A program made the translations under genes and the position numbers. 5,990 bases of DNA from Balneolales bacterium (GTDB lineage Bacteria > Bacteroidota > Rhodothermia > Balneolales > Natronogracilivirgulaceae), in NCBI GenBank assembly GCA_007133875.1, contig SLLW01000435.1, positions 1 to 5,990 of the forward strand. Reading direction: 5' to 3'. Numbering within the stretch: position 1 is the first letter of the stretch; each line of letters opens with the position of its first letter. A model generated the notes under the pieces. It had not been told where the DNA came from. It saw only the letters and a program-made list of their open reading frames with translations, and did no database searches. This document shows positions 1 to 5,807 of the stretch, piece after piece.

Positions 1-656
1 GTCCTCCGGTACTTGGCGGGCTTCCCGTTCCGGAAAGGACCGCTACGTCCCGACTCCGGGATTTCGAAAACAACCGGGAAGTGGCTCTGATCGATACCCG
101 AGGCCGCGAAGCATTCATGAACGGCCATCTGAAAGGTGCCATCTTTTCACCGCTCGACAAACAGTTCAATACAACAGCCGGATGCTATATTACCGAAGAA
201 CAACCGGTGTATCTGGTAATTGATGAGGAAAACCTGGTAGAGGCGGTTCGTGACCTGATTAATGTCGGACTGGACAAAATAGAGGGGTATATTCCGGTGG
301 CCGATTACGAAAAATGGCTCACGGAAAATGATGCGGCTGTTTCTATACCGCATCTCCATTTCGAGCAGGATGGCGATAAACTTTTGGCGGATGATATCCA
401 TGTGCTGGATGTCCGTAAAGCATCCGAGTTTTCCGAGGGACACCTTGAAGGCGCCCAGAACATTCCGCATACAAGACTGCTGGAGCGCATCAACGAAGTT
501 GATCCCGGTGGAAAAACGGTGTATGTCCACTGCTCCGCTGGTGGGCGTTCGGCTGTGGCCGCCGCACTTGTTCAGCGATTTGGTCACGATGTGGCCTACG
601 TTGACGGTGAATTCGATGAATGGTTCAAAGACAAACAAACCTCTGTCGCCGGCTGA
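1..656 (+). CDS. C-terminal part of a CstB-like MBL-fold/rhodanese fusion protein (5' end outside window)
   Basis: The reading frame is already open at the left edge (first full codon at base 3), so the gene is cut by the window; the GTG at 81 falls inside the first domain's conserved start and is not credible as the true start. Two rhodanese-type domains are visible. The first (about 81-320) has the ALIDTRGREAF...GHLKGA signature, but its second half reads VYLVIDEEN where the active-site Cys loop would be, so it is a pseudo-rhodanese. The second (about 380-630) has HVLDVRKASEF, GHLEGAQNIP and the loop CSAGGRS, with the catalytic Cys codon at 531-533. In known proteins this tandem follows an N-terminal metallo-beta-lactamase persulfide dioxygenase domain, as in staphylococcal CstB. 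The expected role is cytoplasmic oxidation of persulfides to sulfite and sulfane-sulfur transfer giving thiosulfate. The dioxygenase half is inferred, not seen; a stand-alone tandem rhodanese is the alternative. A SulP transporter follows after 65 bp. Confidence 0.85.
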   Translation, partial: PPVLGGLPVPERTATSRLRDFENNREVALIDTRGREAFMNGHLKGAIFSPLDKQFNTTAGCYITEEQPVYLVIDEENLVEAVRDLINVGLDKIEGYIPVADYEKWLTENDAAVSIPHLHFEQDGDKLLADDIHVLDVRKASEFSEGHLEGAQNIPHTRLLERINEVDPGGKTVYVHCSAGGRSAVAAALVQRFGHDVAYVDGEFDEWFKDKQTSVAG

Positions 657-678
657 TACGTCGATGACATACGTTACT

Positions 679-704
679 GGGCTCCGGACTAGTTCCCGGA
701 GCCC
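679..704 (+). terminator. Perfect 9-bp hairpin between the rhodanese gene and the SulP gene
   Basis: GGGCTCCGG (679-687) pairs perfectly with CCGGAGCCC (696-704) around an 8-base loop, 22 bases after the upstream stop codon and 17 bases before the SulP start. It is GC-rich and stable but is followed by TAATACTATC, not a T-run, so it does not look like a complete intrinsic terminator. It may be an attenuator, an mRNA-stability or processing structure that lowers SulP expression relative to the upstream gene, or a weak terminator. The inverted repeat is certain; its role is inference. Confidence 0.5.
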
Positions 705-721
705 TAATACTATCAAACACG

Positions 722-2434
722 GTGAAACGATTTTTCCCCATACTAACGTGGCTATCCGGGTATCATTCCGGGATGTTCAAGGGTGATCTGGCTGCCGGCC
801 TGACGGTCGGAGTGATGCTGATTCCCCAGGCGATGGCTTATGCGTTTATCGCCGGTTTGCCACCGGTTTATGGCCTCTACGCTGCACTTGTTCCGTTGGT
901 CATATACGGGGTAATGGGGACATCACGCCAGCTGGGCGTGGGTCCGGTTGCGGTAGTCGCACTGCTGGTATCAGCGGGTGTAACCGAACTGGCCGAACCC
1001 GGAAGTACCGAATATATCCAACTGGCAATCCTCCTTGCATTGATGGTGGGGGTTATCCAACTGGTAATGGGACTTTTGCGGATGGGGTTTCTGGTCAATT
1101 TCCTGTCACATCCCGTAATCACCGGATTCATCGCGGCAACAGCTCTCATCATCGCTTTCAGCCAAATACACCACTTATTGGGAATTCCGATTGAGAGTTC
1201 GAAGCACATACACCGGATTCTGCAACAGGTATTTGAGTTGCGTTCTGACATACATCCCGGGTCGGTCGCAATTGGGGGTGGTGCTATTGCCCTTATTTAT
1301 GGAATAAAAAAGTGGAACCGGAAAATACCCGGTGCACTGGTTGTGGTGGTGACAGGAATTCTGCTGGTTTCGCTAACCGGATGGGATCAGCATGGAATCC
1401 GGGTAATTGGTGAGGTCCCATCCGGCCTTCCGGCATTTGGTTTACCGGAGCTGTCGGTCGACGCCTTTTATTCTCTGCTGCCGATGGCTGCCGCTATTTC
1501 AATCATTGGATTTATGGAGTCAATTGCAGTAGCCAAATCGTTGCATGCACGGCACCGTGACTATAAACTGGATGCCAATCAGGAGCTGGTGGCACTTGGC
1601 TCAGCCAATCTGGGTGGCTCGCTGTTCCAGGCATTTCCGGTCACCGGAGGTTTTTCCCGTTCGGCGGTCAACGATCAGGCCGGTGCAAAAACAGGAATGT
1701 CAAGTATCATTAGTGCGTCCCTGGTTGGTCTGACGCTGCTGTTTTTGACATCCCTGTTCTATTATCTGCCCAACGCCGTGCTGGGTGCCATCATCATAAC
1801 AGCGGTAATCGGGCTTATCGATGTGAAGGAGATCCGGTTTCTGTGGAAAACACAAAAAGTGGATTTTGCATTGATGTCGATTACGTTTTTTGTAACACTC
1901 TTGCTCGGTATTGAGGAGGGGATACTCACCGGAGTAGTGGCCTCACTGGGGGTGGTGATATACCACAACAGCAAGCCACACATTGCCCGGCTCGGACAAT
2001 TGCCGGGAACCCGGACTTATCGCAATCTCTCCCGATTCAGCGAGGCGAAAGACCGGGACGATGTACTGGTAATACGTTTTGATGCCCCGCTTATTTATAC
2101 CAATGCTGAGTATTTAAAAGAGCAGATCAGGAGGTACGTTAAGCGTAAAGGAGACACCCTGAAACTGGTAATACTGGACGCTTCCGGTATCAATTCTGTT
2201 GATACCACCGGGATTCATGCACTTGCTGAGCTGGAAGAGGAGTTGACAGGGAGCGGGATTCAACTTCGGATGGCTTCGGTTCACGGCCCGGTTCGTGATC
2301 TGTTGCATAGCAGCGGGTTTATAAACAAGAGTGATACGGCAAGGCAGGAAGCAGAACGGATGCTGCACCATGAGGTGCAGGATGCCATAGATAGCTACGA
2401 GCAGGAGTCAGGCAGTAATGAGCTTTCACAATGA
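722..2434 (+). CDS. SulP-family inorganic anion transporter with C-terminal STAS domain
   Basis: A 570-aa inner-membrane protein of normal length for bacterial SulP (SLC26) carriers. Residues 1-430 form the membrane domain, with family signatures PILTWL near the start, DLAAGLTVGVMLIPQAMAYA (22-41), LPPVYGLY (46-53), GVGPVAVVALLVSAG (72-86), and the block MESIAVAKS...GSANLGGSLFQAFPVTGGFSRSA (265-315). Residues about 445-550 are the cytoplasmic STAS domain, with the SpoIIAA-like loop LDASGINSVDTTGIHAL (485-501). The GTG at 722 is chosen because the conserved PILTWLSGY segment lies before the next in-frame ATG (773); no Shine-Dalgarno site is visible before it. SulP members carry sulfate, bicarbonate, dicarboxylates or other anions, and sequence alone does not decide. 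Position just after a persulfide-metabolising gene favours a sulfur oxyanion (sulfate, sulfite or thiosulfate), by inference; bicarbonate is the main alternative. Confidence 0.95.
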   Translation: MKRFFPILTWLSGYHSGMFKGDLAAGLTVGVMLIPQAMAYAFIAGLPPVYGLYAALVPLVIYGVMGTSRQLGVGPVAVVALLVSAGVTELAEPGSTEYIQLAILLALMVGVIQLVMGLLRMGFLVNFLSHPVITGFIAATALIIAFSQIHHLLGIPIESSKHIHRILQQVFELRSDIHPGSVAIGGGAIALIYGIKKWNRKIPGALVVVVTGILLVSLTGWDQHGIRVIGEVPSGLPAFGLPELSVDAFYSLLPMAAAISIIGFMESIAVAKSLHARHRDYKLDANQELVALGSANLGGSLFQAFPVTGGFSRSAVNDQAGAKTGMSSIISASLVGLTLLFLTSLFYYLPNAVLGAIIITAVIGLIDVKEIRFLWKTQKVDFALMSITFFVTLLLGIEEGILTGVVASLGVVIYHNSKPHIARLGQLPGTRTYRNLSRFSEAKDRDDVLVIRFDAPLIYTNAEYLKEQIRRYVKRKGDTLKLVILDASGINSVDTTGIHALAELEEELTGSGIQLRMASVHGPVRDLLHSSGFINKSDTARQEAERMLHHEVQDAIDSYEQESGSNELSQ

Positions 2435-2437
2435 CAG

Positions 2438-2450
2438 GTTCATACTGAAC
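2438..2450 (+). other. Small inverted repeat just after the SulP stop codon
   Basis: GTTCA (2438-2442) and TGAAC (2446-2450) form a perfect 5-bp stem with a 3-base loop, three bases past the TGA. It is short and has no T-run. It may help protect the transcript 3' end together with the larger hairpin downstream, or be chance. Confidence 0.25.
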
Positions 2451-2488
2451 AGTTAATCGACCCGGGTATTTCGCAATGTGGGAGATCC

Positions 2489-2516
2489 GACAGGCCTTTG
2501 GGATGTCTGTTTTTTT
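2489..2516 (+). terminator. Probable intrinsic terminator after the SulP gene
   Basis: ACAG (2490-2493) pairs with CTGT (2507-2510), with an alternative register GACA (2489-2492)/TGTC (2504-2507) and an inner CC/GG pair around TTT. Seven T residues (2510-2516) follow directly. The stem is short, but the stem plus T-run and the position 55-80 bases past the SulP stop suit termination of the left transcription unit. The T-run adjoins the -35 region proposed for the arsR-like gene, so the two units are packed back to front. Some read-through is likely given the weak stem. Confidence 0.5.
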
Positions 2517-2543
2517 GCATATATTTCATATTCATTATATATA
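2515..2543 (+). promoter_or_regulatory. Candidate promoter of the arsR-rarA unit
   Basis: TTGCAT (2515-2520) and TATATA (2538-2543) are separated by 17 bases, a reasonable sigma-70-like arrangement in a very AT-rich stretch, and would give a leader of about 20 bases. AT-richness makes the exact -10 register uncertain; another TATATA begins at 2536. Confidence 0.4.
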
Positions 2544-2555
2544 GATACATTAATA
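2529..2555 (+). promoter_or_regulatory. Possible ArsR-type operator (imperfect inverted repeat)
   Basis: TATTCATT (2529-2536) and the reverse complement of the 2548-2555 segment (TATTAATG) agree at 6 of 8 positions around an AT-rich centre overlapping the proposed -10 box. ArsR/SmtB repressors commonly bind AT-rich imperfect dyads over their own promoters and block polymerase. In such AT-rich DNA a dyad of this quality can arise by chance, so autoregulation here is a suggestion only. Confidence 0.25.
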
Positions 2556-2558
2556 CAA

Positions 2559-2564
2559 AGAGGA
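2559..2564 (+). promoter_or_regulatory. Shine-Dalgarno site of the arsR-like gene
   Basis: The sequence AGAGGA lies 6 bases before the ATG at 2571. It is the clearest ribosome binding site in the window and supports that start, in contrast to the SulP, rarA and amt starts, which lack a recognisable one. Confidence 0.6.
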
Positions 2565-2570
2565 TAAGCC

Positions 2571-2870
2571 ATGTTGGATGCAGACTCTGGAGTGCATAAA
2601 CTGGAACACTGCGCGTCGGTTTTAAAAGCCATAGCGCATCCCCTCAGAATTGCTATTATTGAGCTGCTCGAAGAGCATGGAAAATTATCGGTATCAGAAA
2701 TTCATGAGCAGCTGGATGTTGAGCAGGCGGTAGCGTCGCATCACCTGGGGATTCTGAAAAACAAAGGGGTGCTGATCTCAAACCGGGAAGGAAAGAATAT
2801 GAGATATGAACTCAAACACCGCCAGATCACCAAGATCATTGAGATTATGGAGCGGTGCAGTACCGTATAA
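2571..2870 (+). CDS. ArsR/SmtB-family winged-helix transcriptional repressor
   Basis: A 99-aa DNA-binding protein of usual length for the family. It shows the ArsR hallmarks: helix 1 LEHCASVLKAIAHPLRIAII (11-30), the helix-turn-helix at about 39-66 (SVSEIHEQLDV then VASHHLGILKNKGV), and the wing NREGKNMRYEL (71-81). The ELCVCDL-type arsenic/cadmium box in helix 3 is absent, and the C-terminal helix lacks the usual DxH...HxxE zinc ligands. Its only cysteines are C14 in helix 1 and C96 near the C-terminus, in the two helices that pack at the dimer interface. They could form a disulfide or polysulfide switch or a metal site. Persulfide sensors SqrR and BigR also use two Cys, but the first is in helix 2, so this would be a different placement. 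The start is backed by a Shine-Dalgarno site. The TAA is immediately followed by the rarA ATG. The inducer is unknown; neighbouring sulfur genes suggest reactive sulfur, by inference. Confidence 0.92.
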   Translation: MLDADSGVHKLEHCASVLKAIAHPLRIAIIELLEEHGKLSVSEIHEQLDVEQAVASHHLGILKNKGVLISNREGKNMRYELKHRQITKIIEIMERCSTV

Positions 2871-4223
2871 ATGGTAGACCTGTTTGATGCAACGGACTCA
2901 GGAGACGGCCCGGGAGCGGGCAACCGGTCTCAGCCACTCGCGACCCGGATGCGGCCGGTGTCGGTGGATGAATATGCCGGTCAGACCCACCTGCTTGGAG
3001 AGGGAAAACTGCTGCGGCGAATGATTGAGAGCGGCCGGATTGGTTCAATGATTTTTTACGGTCCGCCAAGCAGCGGGAAAACGACCCTTGCTCATGTGAT
3101 TTCCCGCGAAATCGATGCCCAATTTGTAATTCTCAATGCGGTATTGGACGGGGTCAAGGAGTTTCGTGAAGTCGTGCACTATGCCGGCGAACAGAAAAAA
3201 TTGTATCACAAGAAGACCATTCTCTTTGTGGATGAGATACACCGGTGGAACAAAGCTCAGCAAGATGCGCTGCTTCCGCATATCGAATCCGGGCTGATTA
3301 CCCTGATTGGTGCCACCACATTGAATCCGTTCTATTCACTGGTCGGGCCGTTGTTATCACGCTGCCAGCTTTTCGAACTTTTCCCGTTTGAATCAGACGA
3401 TATTCGCACTCTGCTGCAGCGTGCCCTTGATGATGATGAACGTGGATTGGGCGCTTATAAGGTTACGGTTTCTGATGAGGCGATCGACTATTTTACCGAA
3501 TATTCGGGCGGTGATATTCGTCACGCGCTCAACGCTTTGGAGATGGCGGTGCTCACAAGCCGCGAAGATGATGACGGGGTGAAACGGGTAGATGTGGATG
3601 TGGCTCGCGAATCGATTCAGAAACGTTATCTGCGGTACGACCGCACCGGTGATGAGCACTACCATTTTGCATCAGCGCTGATCAAATCCATGCGAGGATC
3701 GGATCCTGATGCTGCGCTCTACTGGCTGACAGCCATGCTGGAAGGGGGGGAGGATCCACATTTTGTGTTTCGCCGCCTTCTGATTTTTGCTTCCGAGGAT
3801 GTCGGCCTCGCGGATCCCCACGCCCTTTCGGTTGTTAACAGTGCCCATGACGCGTTTGAAAAGTGCGGCATGCCTGAGGGATTGTACTTTCTGTCACATG
3901 CTTGTCTGCACCTGTCACTGGCTCCAAAAAGCAACAGCACGGGTGCGATATTTGGGGTGGCGCGTGAGCACAAGGAGAAAGGAACCAGGCCGGTTCCGGA
4001 TCATCTGCGTGACAAGACCGCCAATACAAAAAAGTCACGCTATCTGGAGGTTGAAAATGCGTCAGACAGTTATAAATATCCCCACAGTTATCCCGATCAT
4101 TGGGTTGATCAGCAATATTTGCCCGATACCCTAAAGGATAAGCGATGGTACGAGCCGGGAGACCAGGGCCTGGAAGCCCGTCGATGGGAACGGCTGCGTC
4201 AGATACGGTCAGGGAAGCCGTAG
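2871..4223 (+). CDS. rarA: Replication-associated recombination protein A (RarA/MgsA), AAA+ ATPase
   Basis: A complete 450-aa member of the RarA/MgsA/WRNIP1 family, clamp-loader-like ATPases that act at stalled replication forks and single-strand gaps. Order of elements: an N-terminal MVDLF and PLATRMRPVSVDEYAGQ (22-38), Walker A GPPSSGKTT (64-72), Walker B with DEIHRWNKAQQDALLP (121-136), sensor 1 GATTLNP (147-153), arginine finger in LLSRC (R164), sensor 2 GGDIRHALNALE (213-224), then the family-specific C-terminal tetramerisation region with IKSMRGSDPDAALYWL (271-286), GGEDPHF and ASEDVGLADP (307-316), ending near YPHSYPDHWVDQQYLP. Small deviations from the common form are L151 where Glu is usual after GATT, and HRW for HRF; all catalytic residues remain. 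The ATG directly abuts the preceding arsR-like stop codon and has no clear ribosome site, so translation is probably coupled to that gene. Confidence 0.97.
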   Translation: MVDLFDATDSGDGPGAGNRSQPLATRMRPVSVDEYAGQTHLLGEGKLLRRMIESGRIGSMIFYGPPSSGKTTLAHVISREIDAQFVILNAVLDGVKEFREVVHYAGEQKKLYHKKTILFVDEIHRWNKAQQDALLPHIESGLITLIGATTLNPFYSLVGPLLSRCQLFELFPFESDDIRTLLQRALDDDERGLGAYKVTVSDEAIDYFTEYSGGDIRHALNALEMAVLTSREDDDGVKRVDVDVARESIQKRYLRYDRTGDEHYHFASALIKSMRGSDPDAALYWLTAMLEGGEDPHFVFRRLLIFASEDVGLADPHALSVVNSAHDAFEKCGMPEGLYFLSHACLHLSLAPKSNSTGAIFGVAREHKEKGTRPVPDHLRDKTANTKKSRYLEVENASDSYKYPHSYPDHWVDQQYLPDTLKDKRWYEPGDQGLEARRWERLRQIRSGKP

Positions 4224-4254
4224 TTTGCTTTTTATTCCGGGAAAGCGGCTTTTT
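4215..4254 (+). terminator. Possible intrinsic terminator overlapping the rarA stop codon
   Basis: AAGCCG (4215-4220) pairs with CGGCTT (4246-4251), and T residues continue through 4254. The rarA TAG (4221-4223) sits in the loop. The 25-base loop is long, but part can fold again, since GCTTT (4227-4231) is complementary to AAAGC (4242-4246). It could act as a first terminator for rarA, backed up by the stronger hairpin 100 bases further on. Confidence 0.4.
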
Positions 4255-4320
4255 GTCTGATATTTCTCAAAAGTTTGAGCCAGTGCGGTTAAAAGCCAGA
4301 TCAGTTAAATCAGACCCGAT

Positions 4321-4361
4321 AAAAAAAATAAGCCATCCCGTGGTCAGACGAGATGGCTTTT
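4321..4361. terminator. Bidirectional intrinsic terminator between rarA and amt
   Basis: AAGCCATC (4330-4337) pairs with GATGGCTT (4352-4359); after one C/A mismatch the stem continues with CGT/ACG around a 6-base loop. Read on the - strand, the stem is followed by TATTTTTTTT (complement of 4321-4330), an excellent U-tract about 30 bases past the amt stop codon. Read on the + strand it is followed by TTTT (4358-4361), which serves rarA. Convergent genes sharing one terminator fits the layout well. Confidence 0.85.
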
Positions 4362-4389
4362 CTGTGAAGCATTATGTGTTGGTCAGGTT

Positions 4390-5775
4390 TTAGGTTGGAT
4401 CTGATTTCGCACCTTTAAAGGTGGTGTCGATCATGGCAAAGTTGGGGTAAGCGCCAACACCATGTTCGGAAAGATCCAGTCCACGGGTTTCATACTCCTC
4501 GGTGACCCGAACGCCCATGATGGCATTTATGATACCAAAGACGGAAAAGGAAAAGAGTAACGTGAATCCGTAAATCGCAGCTACTCCAAGCAGCTGAATG
4601 CCAAAAGATCCAGCCGTGGAAAACAGTCCTACTGCAAGGGTTCCCCATATTCCTACGACGCCGTGAACCGAAATGGCTCCAACCGGATCATCGATTTTCA
4701 GATTATCAAACATAATGATGGATAAAACCACAAGGACACCACCAATGGCCCCAACTACGCAGGCCATGGCCGGTGAAATCACATCAGCACCGGCTGTAAT
4801 TGCGACAAGGCCCGCCAGAATGCCGTTCAGGGCCATGGCGGCATCCAGTTTTTTGATGACAATGCGAGCGGTAAGCATGGCGGCAAGTGCACCGGAAGCG
4901 GCTGCCAGGGCAGTGGTAACAAAGACATAAGAAACCTCCACCGGGTTGGCGCTCAGAACGGATCCGCCGTTAAAACCAAACCAGCCGAACCAGAGAAGGA
5001 ATACACCGACGGTAGCAAGCGGGACACTGTGCCCGGGAATGGTATGGGAAGATCCGTTGATGAATTTCCCGATTCTTGGGCCGAGAATGATAACACAGGC
5101 CAGTCCGGCAGCCCCGCCGACACCATGAACCAGTGTGGATCCTGCGAAATCGTAGAATCCGAGACCGTCAAGCCATCCTCCACCCCAGACCCAGCTACCT
5201 GTAATCGGGTAGCTAAACGCCACCAACAGCGCACCGAAGATCATGAAGGCGGAGATTCTGACCCGACCGGTGACACAGCCGGAAACAATGGTGGCAGCGG
5301 TAGCTGCGAACATGGCCTGAAAGATAAAGTCGGAGTAGATTGTCATTGCCTCCCCGTAGGCAGGGGTAAACATACCGACAGGATCCGACAGGTCAACGCC
5401 AATACCCAAACCTCCCGATCCAAGCACACCGTTAAAATCTCCCGGATACATCAGCTGAAAACCGATGACCGCGTAGCTCAGTATACCGGCAGTTAATATG
5501 AAAATATTTTTGTATATGACATTAATTGAGTTTTTACCCTGCGAAAACCCGCTTTCAACGGTGGCAAAGCCCAGGTGCATTATTAAGACCATGGCGGCAG
5601 CAATCAATATCCAGAGGTTGTCTATCACGAAAACCGCATATTCTGCAGATGATCGGAACGCTTCCATTGACTCATAAGAGGTTTCGGCAGCAAGACTTAA
5701 CCCTGGAAGAAGCAACAAAGCTGAAAGTAACGCATAGCTTTTGGATGATCTTTTCAAGGATATCAGAGACATCAT
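4390..5775 (-). CDS. amt: Ammonium transporter (Amt/AmtB family) with N-terminal signal peptide
   Basis: A 461-aa inner-membrane ammonium channel, complete. Residues 1-30 form a signal peptide (basic SLKRSSKS, then a Leu/Ala-rich core ending SLAA before ETSYE), as in other Amt proteins whose N-terminus faces the periplasm. About 11 membrane helices follow. Channel residues line up with E. coli AmtB: the Phe gate F156 (in FQAMF) and F268 (in GWFGFNGGS), W197 in VWGGG, S272, D209 in DFAGSTLVH, and the twin histidines H217 and H371 (VHGVVG). The cytoplasmic tail keeps the EEYETRGLDLSEHGVGAYPN motif (426-445), the region that answers to PII proteins of the GlnK type. No glnK gene is beside it in the window, and the strong downstream terminator makes it monocistronic. 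ATG codons at 5775 and 5772 are both possible starts and differ by one Met; no Shine-Dalgarno site is seen. Confidence 0.97.
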   Translation of the reverse strand: MMSLISLKRSSKSYALLSALLLLPGLSLAAETSYESMEAFRSSAEYAVFVIDNLWILIAAAMVLIMHLGFATVESGFSQGKNSINVIYKNIFILTAGILSYAVIGFQLMYPGDFNGVLGSGGLGIGVDLSDPVGMFTPAYGEAMTIYSDFIFQAMFAATAATIVSGCVTGRVRISAFMIFGALLVAFSYPITGSWVWGGGWLDGLGFYDFAGSTLVHGVGGAAGLACVIILGPRIGKFINGSSHTIPGHSVPLATVGVFLLWFGWFGFNGGSVLSANPVEVSYVFVTTALAAASGALAAMLTARIVIKKLDAAMALNGILAGLVAITAGADVISPAMACVVGAIGGVLVVLSIIMFDNLKIDDPVGAISVHGVVGIWGTLAVGLFSTAGSFGIQLLGVAAIYGFTLLFSFSVFGIINAIMGVRVTEEYETRGLDLSEHGVGAYPNFAMIDTTFKGAKSDPT

Positions 5776-5801
5776 AGTGTTCTATTTGTTGGTGATTGTT
5801 G

Positions 5802-5807
5802 ATTATA
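5802..5807 (-). promoter_or_regulatory. Candidate -10 box of the amt promoter
   Basis: A perfect TATAAT reads on the - strand about 27 bases before the amt ATG, which would give a leader of roughly 20 bases. No convincing TTGACA-like box is found at the right spacing (the 17-bp register reads ACGCTG), so it may depend on an activator or be used differently by the host sigma factor. No GG-N10-GC sigma-54 site is visible in the spacer. Confidence 0.35.

Noticed and set aside
81..83. GTG as the start of the rhodanese protein
   Set aside because: The frame is open to the left edge, and the GTG encodes the residue leading directly into the ALIDTR strand of the first domain, so starting there would leave no lead-in to the fold.
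147..716. A long (189-aa) open frame on the - strand opposite the rhodanese gene
   Set aside because: It lies antisense to a clear two-domain rhodanese frame, has no recognisable motif, and is explained as a shadow of that gene.
773..775. ATG as the start of the SulP protein
   Set aside because: Starting here would remove the conserved PILTWLSGY segment found at the N-terminus of SulP proteins.
328..786. A 152-aa + strand frame overlapping the rhodanese gene and the SulP start
   Set aside because: It is out of frame with both recognised proteins, low in recognisable protein pattern, and runs through the intergenic hairpin.
4145..4393. An 82-aa + strand frame spanning the rarA end and the convergent spacer
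   Set aside because: It is out of frame with rarA, crosses both terminator hairpins, and has no ribosome site or protein motif.
5029..5496. A 155-aa + strand frame opposite amt
   Set aside because: It is antisense to highly conserved Amt residues; its hydrophilic composition is what the complement of a membrane-protein gene gives.
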